Part shown: positions 34,660 to 48,881 of the stretch, piece after piece
Numbering within the stretch: the first letter of the stretch is position 1
Layout of the letters: the number at the start of each line of letters is the position of its first letter
Source: Heliocybe sulcata
Lineage: Eukaryota > Basidiomycota > Agaricomycetes > Gloeophyllales > Gloeophyllaceae
DNA: 64,000 bases
Direction: 5' to 3'
NCBI GenBank assembly: GCA_004369045.1
Contig: ML213535.1
Location: 1-64,000 of the forward strand
The notes under the pieces: generated by a model
The model's database searches: none
What the model saw: the letters and a program-made list of their open reading frames with translations, nothing else
Told to the model about the DNA's origin: nothing
Translations under genes and position numbers: made by a program

Positions 34660-35035
34660 AGATCCGGCTGCTCGTCTTCGTTGCTCGCGTCCTCCTCATT
34701 GACAAGTATCTAAAAAGGAGTTCCATGTCCAGGTGCATTCTCTCAAACTCGGTGACTTTCTTAGCACACGACTTCTCTGGGCTGCGCGTGTCTGCCTACA
34801 CAAGAGCGTGCCCGATAGCCGGTTCAGCGTGGTGTTCTGAGCTCTCCTAGTGCGATGGCGTGGAAGACGCACTCCTGGTGCAAGTCCGTGTCGCCCAGTA
34901 CCTCATCTTCACCGTTGATTTCTTCGTTCACAAATGTCTAAGAGAGTCCCTTATCCAGGTACATCCTCCTCCTGGCGACTCCCTAACACGTGACTTATGC
35001 GGCCTGCCGTCTCCGCCTACACAAGCCGCCAGAAT
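34660..35035. repeat. Diverged tandem duplication, about 230-bp period
   Basis: About 34660-34808 resembles about 34890-35030: both contain a GTATCTAAAAAG / ATGTCTAAGAGAG stretch, then TCCATGTCCAGGTGCAT / TTATCCAGGTACAT, CACGACTT / CACGTGACTT, and both end GTCTGCCTACACAAGNNCG-like. Exon-intron-like boundaries (CCAG then GTGCAT or GTACAT) recur at the same place, so this may be a duplicated exon of a lost gene. Confidence 0.55.
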
Positions 35036-35286
35036 GCCTTACGACCTGTCGACCAACTTCAACACGGGCACATCCGCTCGTCTACCCAGGAAGCCTCAAA
35101 CTTGTGCAACAGGTCCAGCAGGCGTATCTGCCGATCCACAACAAGTTGGTGTCCATATCGTCCTAGGCCAAACCGAAGGTTGGCATTACACCGCCCTTGT
35201 GGCGCCTGCCTCTGAAACTGCTTTGACGCGTGTACCGTACCTATCCTTGCTCAGATGCCCATCCCCATCCTCTGTGGCCTCACGCA

Positions 35287-35930
35287 TCAGGCGAACCCGT
35301 CCGCCCAGAATTCATCTGCGTATGTTGGCGGTTCAGTAGACGCGCATAGTCTCCTCTTCGCGTGTACGAGTCTGTTCTGGATCCATTCTCCTGGGGCGTA
35401 TCTCTAACAACAGGGACGGACGGGTCAGTATCCTCACGGAAGCACCAGTCTCGCCGTGTTTGCGGTCACTTCTGGGGTATAGGGAGTTCAGGCCCCTCCG
35501 TCGATATCTATCATATTAACTCTGTTCCACAATCCATCACCTGTGTCTGACAATGATTAACAAGAGCACAACTTCTCCGAGCAACGGCTCCAGGCGAACC
35601 CGTCCGTGCCCGAAGTTGTTTCTGCTTCTCTTGGCGGTTCAGTAGACGTCTGTCCTTGTGGCGCATGGACTCTCCTAGCGAGATTGTCCGTTTTAGATCC
35701 CATTCGTTCTAAGGGCGTACCATCAGTATACTTGATGTAAACGTACGGGGGTAGGAGCATCACTGAAGAATGCCTGTGTATGATTCAGGAGTACCGTCTC
35801 TCGCTATATTTGCGGTCAAGTCTGGAGGAGGGGGAGTTCAGGTCCCTCCATCGACGGCACCTATACGAAATGTATCATATCAGCGTCCATCACCTGCGTT
35901 CCGACGTATCCGACAATGATTAACAGGCGC
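35287..35930. repeat. Tandem duplication of about 300 bp
   Basis: 35287-35568 and 35591-35930 share, in order, CAGGCGAACCCGTCCG, TTGGCGGTTCAGTAGACG, GATCCCATTC-like, GGGCGTA, TTTGCGGTCA, GGGAGTTCAGG, ATCATAT, CACCTG and GACAATGATTAACA. The second copy is longer by small insertions. Neither copy keeps a long open frame. Confidence 0.8.
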
Positions 35931-36391
35931 CTAACTCGTCTGCACGGCGCGCTGATTCATTGCGAGACCAGCTGTCCCTGCTCCGTCCGTCTGGGTGGCG
36001 ATGGCTGAGTACACCACACACGGCGAGGAACTTACGTTACGCTCCCACTTTACCCAGCACGTCCCACCTCCGCATTTCAACTCGTACGTACTCGGAGCTG
36101 GCTCGCCGGAGCAGGTCTCGAGCACACCGCCCTAGCGCCACGAATACCCGCCCTCCGAGTTCCAGGCCCGAAGCGTCATATAAACTCAGGCTCCTCCGAA
36201 GCTTTTTCATTTCCCTCGTTCTTCTTCTTCGTTCATAATCTGGACGCCGACGGGCCAAAAATACGTGTGGGCTATATTTGGGTGTGGGCGGAGAGACCGG
36301 GGAGGTGGGGCGTGCGGTGTATGGATGTGATCCCTGTCCTCGTACGATGGGTGTGGGTGGGGAGTGTAGAGTAGGGATGATTTCCCCCCAG

Positions 36392-36704
36392 CTAGGTGGG
36401 ACGTAAACCGCAGTAGACTTGTAGTGGAGATGTCAGCATGAACTGGTCAGCGGGGAAATGATTGTATTCGGAATAGGATACTTGTTTACATACCGAGCGC
36501 GATGCCAAGCTTGCTACCAGCCAGACTGCGCACTTTGTCGCTCAGACCATCGATGCGCGTACCGATTCTACCCTCCGCACTGCCCACGATCTGCACGACT
36601 GCTACCCACCGATCCCTCCAGATCGTGCATACAGCCCTTGTAAATCCCATCGCGAGAACAGCAGCCGTGGCCGGGAGTCGCGGAGCAGAGAGAATGATAG
36701 CCAT
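36392..36704 (-). CDS. Possible small protein, 78 residues
   Basis: A two-exon model (36494-36704 and 36392-36417) with a good donor (GTATGT), a CTGAC branch-like element and an AAG acceptor reads MAIILSAPRLPATAAV...VRSLAGSKLGIALVYCGLRPT. It is hydrophobic and basic at the N-terminus. No family is recognised, and the unspliced frame would end only two codons after the donor. It may equally be a chance frame in a GC-rich stretch. Confidence 0.22.
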
Positions 36705-38523
36705 CTATTTCTGACTCCGAGAAGCCCGTCGCCTGGCCTTCTACGCGGAGCCCAAGGCATGGCTCAGAGTTGGAGTCGAAGAGCACCGTGAGGGCGGATG
36801 CGAATCCGTCGGGCGTTGTGGGGCGCCGCTATCGATGGATCACGTTGATCGGAGTGTTGATGGAAGGAGGCGTCGAGGAATTTACTTCCGGATGCCAGGA
36901 AGTGTCTCCTCGCCATCAGTCCTTTATTCGCTTCCCCGTAGCTCGACGCATTACATGTATGTGAGTGCCTGGGCGCAGCCGACGATCTTACTCCGTTGCC
37001 AAGATCCGCACGCGAGAGATGCTAACGTCGGGGCGGACGAGCTACAGCGCTGGGTTCGTACCTGGCGAGCACTGCTTTCTTCACGTCAGGCTTCTCCCAT
37101 ACCTTTGTTTCTGTCCAAGTAGCTCGTTCACGCGAGATCCTATCTCCCCGGACACGGAACCAAACGCGTATGCATAGCAATCTGACCGGGTATGTATATT
37201 GATCGACTAGGAAACGATTTTCAGGGCCCGAGAGCTCGTATACCTAACAAGGCTTGATTGTGATATATCCATGATTGAGTGGGAGGAACCAGGCACCGAG
37301 CACGGACCAGATTGCTTACGCTTATGTCCGTAACTCTATCCGTCCATACGAAACCCTCTCACCGACAGGGTTCGGTACCGGGTGTACAAGGGGAGGAGCA
37401 GATGGGTATGGCTTCACGACTATCATTAGAATGGAGACTCGAGTCTCGCGGCTCATGTGTCCCTCCCAATACATCCTAATCCACCAACAAACTCCCATCA
37501 CACCCGGCGAGCTCGGACACGACCGTGCAGAATGATCATCCCATTGGCCAAACGCAGACAAGGCGGTGGACGACTTCATCGGTTTACCCTCCCCTTACTC
37601 AGGATTGTCACCGCTGCTTGCTCTCTCCGGTGCGGGGTACAGTTCACCGCCTCCCACTCCCGTTCGATTCGTGCAGGACGGCCTAGAGCTGAAAACTGCC
37701 AGAAGGCGGTGCGAGGGAACCAGCGAAGCGCGCCGGGCCCGGGTGCAATGGCCCGCGCTGCTGATCGGACAAGAATTTAGGCTCGTGAGGAAGGCCAGAT
37801 AGCGATGGTCTGATGCGCAGGATTAGGAAATTACCCGGCGGGCTCCGGTGGACCTGCCAATGGAGTAATATCCGGGCATGCTGTGCGCGCTCATGCAGAG
37901 CGTTGGCAGTGGGCAGGCGGACGGGGACGGCGACGGGTGGAAGAAGGCAGGTGATAGATGGGCCGGAGCAAGGCGGTGTCGCATGCGCTGTTCCCAAAGC
38001 AGAGCCAGAAACCCACAGATCTGCGCCAGCACGCCGCACAGCCACCCAGGGGCTGGATCGAGCACCAAAGTCGCCGGAAGTTTCGCGTGCCCAAGGCGGA
38101 CTCCGGCCGCTCGTGATTGGCTCGACCCATCAGCCAGGCCTGGATTGCACCAATAAGGATAACGTATAGCCAGACTCGGCAGGTATTGTAATCCGTGTGC
38201 ACGGCGGGGAACTCCCATTGCCTGGCCCTGAGGAGGGTATCTGCATTGCCGGTCCCAGTAATACATGTCGTTTGCAGGTTTCTGGATATCAGACGGCCAA
38301 TATTCTACAGGCTACGGAATAGAAAACGCAAGAGAAAGACCGCACATGGGCGTTATCGAAGGCTTGGTTCGGCGCATCTAGCTAAACCTCGGTACCGGAC
38401 GGGGTACATCTGCCCCTGACCCGACACTCTGGCTTCGCATTCAAACTCCGCCGGGCGGGTGCCTTACTTAATTGAGAGGACCAGTCAGGCACCTCCACCA
38501 CCGACCTGCCCCCTTTACCCCTC
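36705..38523. promoter_or_regulatory. Long upstream region of the zinc-finger gene; no supported gene
   Basis: About 1.8 kb upstream of the transcription factor. Open frames occur on both strands (for example 37566-37802 plus, 37823-38266 minus) but overlap one another and lack domain support. Regulatory genes in fungi often have long upstream regions; I infer that part of this is promoter. Confidence 0.35.
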
Positions 38524-40464
38524 ATGGACCAGGACGGTATCGCACCCAACGACGCCCACGACGGGCTCCCCGGCGTCAAGCGCGAAAACCCCGACTCCCC
38601 CACCTCGTCGTCGCCGTCGTCGGAGATGGCCGCCGCGGCGCCCACCCTCGGTGCGAACGCTGGCCAGCCCGGCGCGGGTGTCAACAAACGCTACCGCCCT
38701 GCTCCTGCCAAGACTTTCCAGTGCAGAGGCTTTGGCGACTGCCGTATGGTATTTAGCAGGAGCGAGCATCTGGCCCGTCATATCAGGTGCGCACCAGTCT
38801 GCTATGCGTCTGTTCGTATCTGAACTCGTACTAGGAAACACACGGGCGAGCGGCCCTTTACGTGCCACTGCGGCAAGCAGTTCTCGCGCCTCGACAACCT
38901 CCGCCAGCACGCGCAGACGGTGCACGCCGACAAGCAAGAAGAGAACGAGCGGATGATGAAAGACCTCGCCTCGCTGCACGCGTCCATGTCCGCGTCAAAC
39001 CGGACGGGCAACACCCGGGGGAAGCGCGCCCAAGCCGCCGCCGCCGCAGCAGCCGCGAGCGCCGCGCAGCTGTCAGAGGGGATAGTGAAGCAGGAGATGC
39101 AGGGCATCTCGATGCACCCGCGGCCGGGGACGAGCACTGGGTACGAAGGGACTGGTCCGGATCACCCGAGTCTCTTGTACCAACATACCGCCTCTTGGCA
39201 GGTTCCGCCCGCGCAGAGGGCCGCTGTCGACCACCCAACCCTGCGCGCCCCCGGCCATTCCTTTCGTGACCCCGGCCAGTCCTTTCGTGCCCCTCCATCG
39301 ACCGCCGCACCCGCAGCTTTCGGGCGCCAGCAGCAGCAGCAGCCACCCCTCGCCCATTCCTTTCTCGCCGTCGCCGCCGGGCCGGCATTCAGCTTCGGGC
39401 TCGCCGATCTCGCAGCGGGGGATGGCCGCCCCGGATCCAGCAGCAGTCGCCCGCCAACTGCTGGCGGCGGGGCAAATGACGGTGCGCCCCGATCGCTCCC
39501 ACCCCTCGCTGCAGTCGTCTCCTCTGCCCTCGCCGCACAGCCACCCCCAGCAAGCCTCTCACAATCCACCACCCGCGTACTTCCCCTACCCTCCGGCGCA
39601 GCAGCATACCCTCTCCTCCGACGACCTTCCACAGCATACAGGCCAGGGACAGCTCCCGCAGCATATTACAACCCACCTCGCGCCGTATACGATGGAGGGG
39701 CTGGACTGGTCGGCGCTCGCGGGGAGCTATCCGTACTCGGGTTTGGACGCGGGCCAGCAACACCAGGTGGTGGCGGCGGGGGGCTGGCAGGGCTCGGCGC
39801 TCCCGGTGTCGCCGGCGGCGTCGGACTCTGCGATGACTCACCATTTTCGTTCCACCCACCAGCCCTCACCGACCCACAGCCACCATTCGGAGCCGGCGCT
39901 CCCTCACCGACATCCGTCAACCCTCGGAAGCGACCTTTCCCGGGATCCGACGATGATGATGGGCCACGTGAGCGGCGAGAGCCTGCTGGGGGCGAGTACG
40001 ACTACGAGGCAGAGTCCCGACCTCAGTCTCGACGGCTCTCGGTCATGGAGCTCTGCAATGACACCGATGCAAGTCCAAGAGCTGGAGTTTTACGGCCAGT
40101 ATCAGCAGCAGCAGCAGCAGAGAGTGCCAGGCCCGACACCTCATCCGGGCTCGTCTCGTTCGCTTCCGCCCTCGCGCTCCACGATGCCAGCCCACCATTA
40201 CAGCCAAGAGCTGCACCGGCAGCAGCAGGCGCAGCTCATGGCGGCGCGGGAGCGGCAGAGGACGTCGGAGGAGCAAGAGTACCTGCACATGCGGCAGCTC
40301 GCCGCTTCGTACCAGCTGCAGGCGCAGGCGCAGCAGCAGGTCCAGCAGCGGCAATACTTTCAGCTGCAAGATCCCCCTCGGCCTCCCCACCACTATCCGC
40401 CGGGTCCTCCTCCCGCAGCACACGATCGCCTCCCTTCGCCGCCGCTGTACAGTCAGCAGCATGA
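38524..40464 (+). CDS. C2H2 zinc-finger transcription factor (two fingers, Msn2/Rsf2/Usv1 type)
   Basis: Predicted nuclear DNA-binding regulator. Two exons (38524-38786 and 38835-40464) join in frame to 630 residues. Near the N-terminus are two adjacent fingers: [20 protein letters not shown] then [12 protein letters not shown], and [20 protein letters not shown] then TVH. The [12 protein letters not shown] and RLDNLRQH recognition helices are those of fungal stress and carbon-response factors that bind AGGGG-like sites. An Ala run and a long disordered tail follow, with motifs such as [39 protein letters not shown] and a basic NPRKRPF. The frame is continuous with the fingers up to the stop at 40462-40464. 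From 39266 a second frame is open to 40558 and has better codon bias near its end (see separate entry), so the true C-terminus is uncertain. Confidence 0.88.
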
Positions 40465-40558
40465 CCACTACTTTGGGCTCGATGGGATGGAGAGCCCGGG
40501 GGCGGGGATGAAGTTTGAGGAGGGGCCGTTCTCGACGCCGCCGTTGCCGTTGGAATAG
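39266..40558 (+). other. Long alternative open frame overlapping the zinc-finger gene
   Basis: A 430-codon ATG-initiated frame overlaps about 1.2 kb of the zinc-finger CDS in another frame and continues 94 bp past its stop. It reads like a low-complexity activation domain ([56 protein letters not shown], ending EEGPFSTPPLPLE). From about 40080 its third positions are almost all G/C, as in the other genes here, whereas the finger-linked frame there uses GCA, GTA and AGA codons. It may be a chance product of GC-rich repeats, a second coding frame, or the true C-terminus reached by an unrecognised splice or a sequence error. Confidence 0.4.
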
Positions 40559-41156
40559 GGGGAGGGCGGGGAGGCGCGCCGCGGCTAGTGTCTGCGTGGT
40601 GAGCCTTCTCGCCAGCTAGTTCACTTTCTTTGGGTCTCGCTCGTCTGCGGGGAATACTCTGTGTTTGCTTCATTGGGATCAGCATTGTCCGTCCTTTAGG
40701 GCTCCTATCACCGCAAAATGACTTTGCACGGTACATATCTTATTGTTGTCATCGCTAACGCTCTGCATCTACTGTACCATCTACTCGCCCGTTGTAATTG
40801 TGAGCTTATCGTAATACCTTGTAGTCTCGCTCGGGTCCTGTCGAATACACGATGACATGGCCGGTTCCCAAAGAAAAGTCCGTGCCGAGAATTCCAAATG
40901 AGACGTTTCCTATCAGCACGGTAGCTTGACAGCTATGAGGTAGAGGGCGTTGGAAATAATGGGCGCATGCCGTCATATATCATACATCCGGGTCTATACC
41001 ACCCGCTCGCGATACATGTTACGTCTACGCTACATAGCAGAACGACTAGTGTAAGATCAGGAAAGCAACGATGGGACTTGTAACGGGGTAAACAATGTAG
41101 AATGTGTGACACAAGAACTTGATCCGTAAGAAAAATAAAACTCAACCTCTAGACGG
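40559..41156. other. Convergent 3' intergenic region
   Basis: About 600 bp between the zinc-finger gene and the kinase gene on the opposite strand. It must hold both 3' UTRs. Nothing else is recognised. Confidence 0.45.
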
Positions 41157-44788
<3,632 letters not shown>

Positions 44789-45678
44789 ATGTTGCAGCTG
44801 TTCCCCTTGATACCATCCTTACGGTGGACGCGGGGCTTCCCATACGCCCGAAATACACCCTATCGTTGTTATTCTCATACTACGCCGCTCCCATATTTCA
44901 AGTATGATACGTCGACTCATGGTTCCAGGTCAAACGACTCGACAAGCTCCTCCCGCGCCCACTCGCAGTGCATGTAAGTTGTCTATGAAGGTTGATGCAT
45001 CGATGCACGGGCAGCACATAACCAGCGCGTCACACTCATGAAGCACTTCATGCCTAAACTCGAGTGCTGAGGCGGGATGGCCTTTGCGACCTGATTTGAC
45101 GAGGAGGTTGTCTTACGAGTCGACATACGACCAGCAGCTGCGGAACCTGCGTCTGAGGAGTTTGTCTATTGGCTCATCTTTTCATTTCCGCATGCAAATT
45201 ATCGCCTTCATCATGGAGGGTGGGACATGAAGGACTCGATTTAAAGGTGCGTATCAGTATTCTGAGGCATTCATTTATCCCAGCGAGCTCAGTTACGACG
45301 CAGAAGGCCTTCGTAGACTGCATACGCTCTTCAATACGCAGCTCAAGTTACCATCCAAACAGGATGATGTTGCCTTTCAGGAGAGTAAGGCTTGCATGGT
45401 ACGGCACACTCGCTCGCTGTTGCGCTGTTCGTCGCGTTGCTACACCGTGTTCTCTAATACGGTATTCTCTAGGACTAGACGCGCACACGTTCAACGAGTT
45501 TACTTCCGCATGCATGGGTATGTCGGCACAAGCTTTTCGCCCGTTCTCTACTTACTCCTCTAGAGAAATCAGGCCTTCAGCAGCACGGACCATTAGTGAG
45601 CAGGGGACCTCTAGGAAGCCGTCGGCTGCATTCCTCCAGATGTGGGAGAGGAGATGGAAGAGAAAACGTAATCGATGA
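44789..45678 (+). CDS. Possible multi-exon gene of unknown function, mitochondrial-type N-terminus
   Basis: An ATG at 44789 starts MLQLFPLIPSLRWTRGFPYA followed by RNTPYRCYSH, which is rich in Arg, Tyr and Ser and lacks acidic residues, like a mitochondrial presequence. Further exon-like stretches follow on the same strand, including YESTYDQQLRNLRLRSLS (near 45120), SFHFRMQIIAFIMEGG (near 45180) and AFIYPSELSYDAEGLRRLHT then LFNTQLKLPSKQDDVAFQE (45270-45390). I could not join these into one confirmed model, and the gene may be broken. No family is recognised. Confidence 0.3.
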
Positions 45679-46450
45679 ATAAGTATGCGTGCGCTTGACC
45701 TATACGTTCGAGTTTCGTTGCCCTCGGCATCACGCTGTAGCTCCAGTATCTTCAGACGCTCGTGCAGGGCTGCAGTGGCGGAAAGTCGCCTTCTGTCGCA
45801 ATAAACGACAGGATCATAACGTCCGCTGCGCTGGAGCTGTTGGGAGAGGTTGAGGAAGACGAATGCCTTCATGATTAGAGTGGTCCTTGCTCCGTTTCTG
45901 CGCTAGTTGGTCAGCTCATCCGCTCTACTGTATCTTTACGGCTCCACGCAAGTGCAAGTAGCACTCATGCCGTTTCCTGTCATTCCTTCGACATTCTCTC
46001 GCTTATCCACTTTTCCTATAACGCTACCGATGCCTCTATCGCGCAGGTCAGGGATCAGAGCTCAGCACTCGCAATTGGCTAGACACTTACTCTTCGCACT
46101 AGCCATACCAATCATTGCTTGTGCTCCGAATTCATGAATGGCATCTTTAGAAGGGAGCTTCTTGCGCGAAAAGCGATGAGACTTTCACCTACGACGATGC
46201 ATCAAGGTATACTTACGGATGCTGCTCCACACGATTTGTCCCGCAATCGGAGGTCTCGCACATAGAAAAGCTGCAAGCATTGGATGATCCAAGATTATAT
46301 AGGTGCAGTAACGCACGACCAATTGAAAGCCACCCCGTGAGAAAGACAAATGTCACGTGACACATCGTTTAAGAGCCACAGCCGGCCACAACCAGAACCA
46401 CATCTGCTACGGCCACCATCGTCTTGCATTTATGCTCAGGTCTCGTTACA
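45679..46450. other. Intergenic; no supported gene
   Basis: Contains a 106-codon minus-strand frame (45552-45872) that overlaps the end of the possible gene at 44789-45678 and lacks domain support. The 3' part should contain the promoter of the LRR gene starting at 46451. Confidence 0.4.
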
Positions 46451-48881
46451 ATGTCTTCTTCAGTGATTAACAAGCAAGATGGAAGCCCAACAAAGGCTAG
46501 CGGCTCCAGTCAGGTGAGGATATTGTATCAATACTACTTGCCATGCCACCACCTGAAAGCATGTAAAACAGCCCGACAAGAGGACACAGAGTGCATTGGG
46601 CTGTACCGAGCAGCTCACGACGAAAGAGGACGCGAAGTCCAAGGTCTCAGACGTGGTAGGAGCCGCTCTCTTCCCGCTTGTTCACTGCATCGTGACTGAC
46701 GGCGATGTAAGACCACCGAGAACGTCGGCAATGGGATTAATCTCGAAGATGTCGTGAAGCTTGTTAAGGGCCCCAGTGATAAGATTGCGGATGGGGGAAA
46801 TGGGCACATTAGTGGTCTTATGGCTTCTGAGAAGGTGAGAGCTGCCAGTACGTTCCGGATGCACAGTCTCATGCTGTGCCACAGGAGGGACCGTCTCTCA
46901 AGAGTGACATTGAAAGTAATACCAAAGAGGGTGGAGACGCTGCTGATAAAACTGCTGAGAAGGTGAGGACTCTCAGTCTCGTTTAGTGCCACCATCTCAT
47001 CTCATGGCACAGGTGGCACCGCACCTTGACAGTGACCTCGCAAGGGGCATGGACAAGGACAGACAGGACGGAATAGAGGAGGGAATGCGAGTGCATAATC
47101 TGTCCATGAGTGTCTTGCACCACGTTCTGAGTGAGCGACGTACCTCAGTCTATCCCGGAGACCGACGTAATCTTTGGAAGGGCAGATGGAATGGAGAGTA
47201 GGAAACGTTCCTGAGGAGATAACAAGGATGAAGGTGACGAGGTGCGTAGATATATGCAGAGTGCTGTATGCGCTGGTCTAACCACGGCCCACAGTTTGGT
47301 GTCAAGAAATCAAGGCAGGACCCTCCAGCAAGCGATCACATCGCCGAGGAGACCGATTATCACTCTGAAGTGATGCATTGTGCATGCCATAAGCTCCATC
47401 CAGAGTCCTCGCATACCAACGTGCATGTTTGGCCCAGACCGGGGGATAGTTGTTCGCAGGGCGTCCAGAACGGGTCACCGATCTCCTTACAGGACATAGA
47501 TGCCGCGAAAGCATTGCTCCAGCCTACGAAAAGCACGGATGGGAGAGAGGAAACAAGCGATGTCTTGCTTTCGTTGGAGGGATCACTGACTTGGATTGAC
47601 CCCGCAAGCGGCAAAAGGCTAGAGCTTATCGAGGAAGCGGCTCCAAGACTGCGCTCACTCGCCCTGAGGGTTTCTGACGAATACATTTCGTCTCTCGCAG
47701 AAACCTGCGGCGAACAGCTACTCCAGCTTGAAGAGCTTCACCTTGACAAGGTCTTCACCGACTCCACACCCATGCCAGATGAAGCCGAGCTGTTCAGCTG
47801 CTTCAAAATGGAGAGCTTGACAGTCCTGAGCGTACGGAACTTCGCTCTTTCTTCAATCCATCCCCTCCTGTCGAGCACCGTCCGCAATCTCTGCGTGAGC
47901 GGAGATCTCAAGACATTTTCGAATGCGGAGATTCTTGGCATGCTGTTGAGCGTCCCTCGTCTCTGCTGCCTCAGGCTCGAGGGCTACATTAGGGCAGACA
48001 ACCACGAAGGTGGCCCTGAGGACCAGGTGGTGCTTCGCAACCTGGAGGAACTGTATGTCACAATGATGGCCACAGACGAGAATACCATCCGGTGGATTAC
48101 TGCTGTGCGCGCTCCCGTGCTCAGGTGGGTTGAATTCGTTATCCCGCAGCCATGGTCGAAGCGCTACGGTGAAAACCGCACTGGGATGGTCCTGGATGTC
48201 ATGAAGCTGATTATCTTGCAGGTGACGGACAACAATATTGCTCGAGTCGCCCGGTTCGATGCTCCGAGCGACTATCGCCTGCAGCTGCAGCTGATGAATG
48301 GATTCCCAAGTACGCGTATCCAAGGGGTCAGTCTCACCTTTACCGGTGTCAAGCATCAGGATCGACCGCTACGACTGTTCAAGAACCGCTTCGGGCATCG
48401 CCTCTCGTCCGTCAAAGAATTGCAAATTACAGGCAAGGCGTACACTAGCAAGGCATTGGATGAATGGTCGGACATGTTCAACCTTATGAGTGGTGTTCGG
48501 AGGCTCCTTCTACGTGGGCAGGCAGTCAAATCCATGCCATATGGGATCGGTCGTGGATCAGTTCACGATCACGACACCTACTTTCCCTGCTTGGAGACTG
48601 TTGTCATGGAGTCCGTCCCGTTCAGCTGGGCCCCTCGCTCCTCCAGGGAGACCTTCAAGACATCCTTGTTGAGCTCGTTAGAAGATCGCGGCGAGGCGAC
48701 GCAATTAAACAATCTCACCATCTCGGAATCCGATGGCATCATCCGGGAAGATATCGAAGCTTTCAGACGCCTAGTGAAGAAGGTTATTTGGATCCAGGAT
48801 GGAAAAGCACTGGAGTTGGAAGAGGAGGAGGGTAACACGGAGGGTGGTGAGCAGGGTCTTGAAGGCGTGGTAGTGAATTGA
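46451..48881 (+). CDS. LRR-type protein of the local F-box family, with charged N-terminal exons
   Basis: The main exon (about 47308-48881) encodes a leucine-rich region: LRSLALRVSDEYISSLAETC, LLQLEELHLDK, LTVLSVRNFALSSIHPLLSS, RLCCLRLEGY, ELYVTMMATDENTIRWI and VRRLLLRGQAVKSMPYGIG. Spacing and motifs match the C-terminal half of the F-box gene at 51009, so they are paralogous. Upstream, small exons splice in frame: MSSSVINKQDGSPTKASGSSQ minus its last residue, then HVKQPDKRTQSALGC..., TTENVGNGINLEDVV...MASEK, EGPSLKSDIESNTKEGGDA...TAEK, and VAPHLDSDLARGMDKDRQDG. Most are bounded by phase-0 introns. A short exon NNKDEGDE could link them to FGVKKSRQD. No F-box is visible in this gene. Alternatively 46451-47201 is a separate small gene and the LRR gene starts at 47268. 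Confidence 0.6.

Larger units (their letters stand above)
33996..36391. other. Gene-poor stretch with two local duplications
   Basis: About 2.4 kb with no gene model I can defend. Two separate duplications are described in their own entries. Frames such as 34860-35339 lack domain or codon support. The last part (about 36240-36390) is G-rich on the plus strand. Confidence 0.45.

Noticed and set aside
39162-40736. Several long minus-strand frames across the zinc-finger gene
   Set aside because: Expected from GC-rich low-complexity sequence; none shows a domain, and both plus-strand frames there are better supported.
45552-45872. 106-codon minus-strand frame (MKAFVFLNLSQQLQRSG...)
   Set aside because: Protein-like in part, but overlaps the end of a plus-strand candidate and has no family match or upstream exon.
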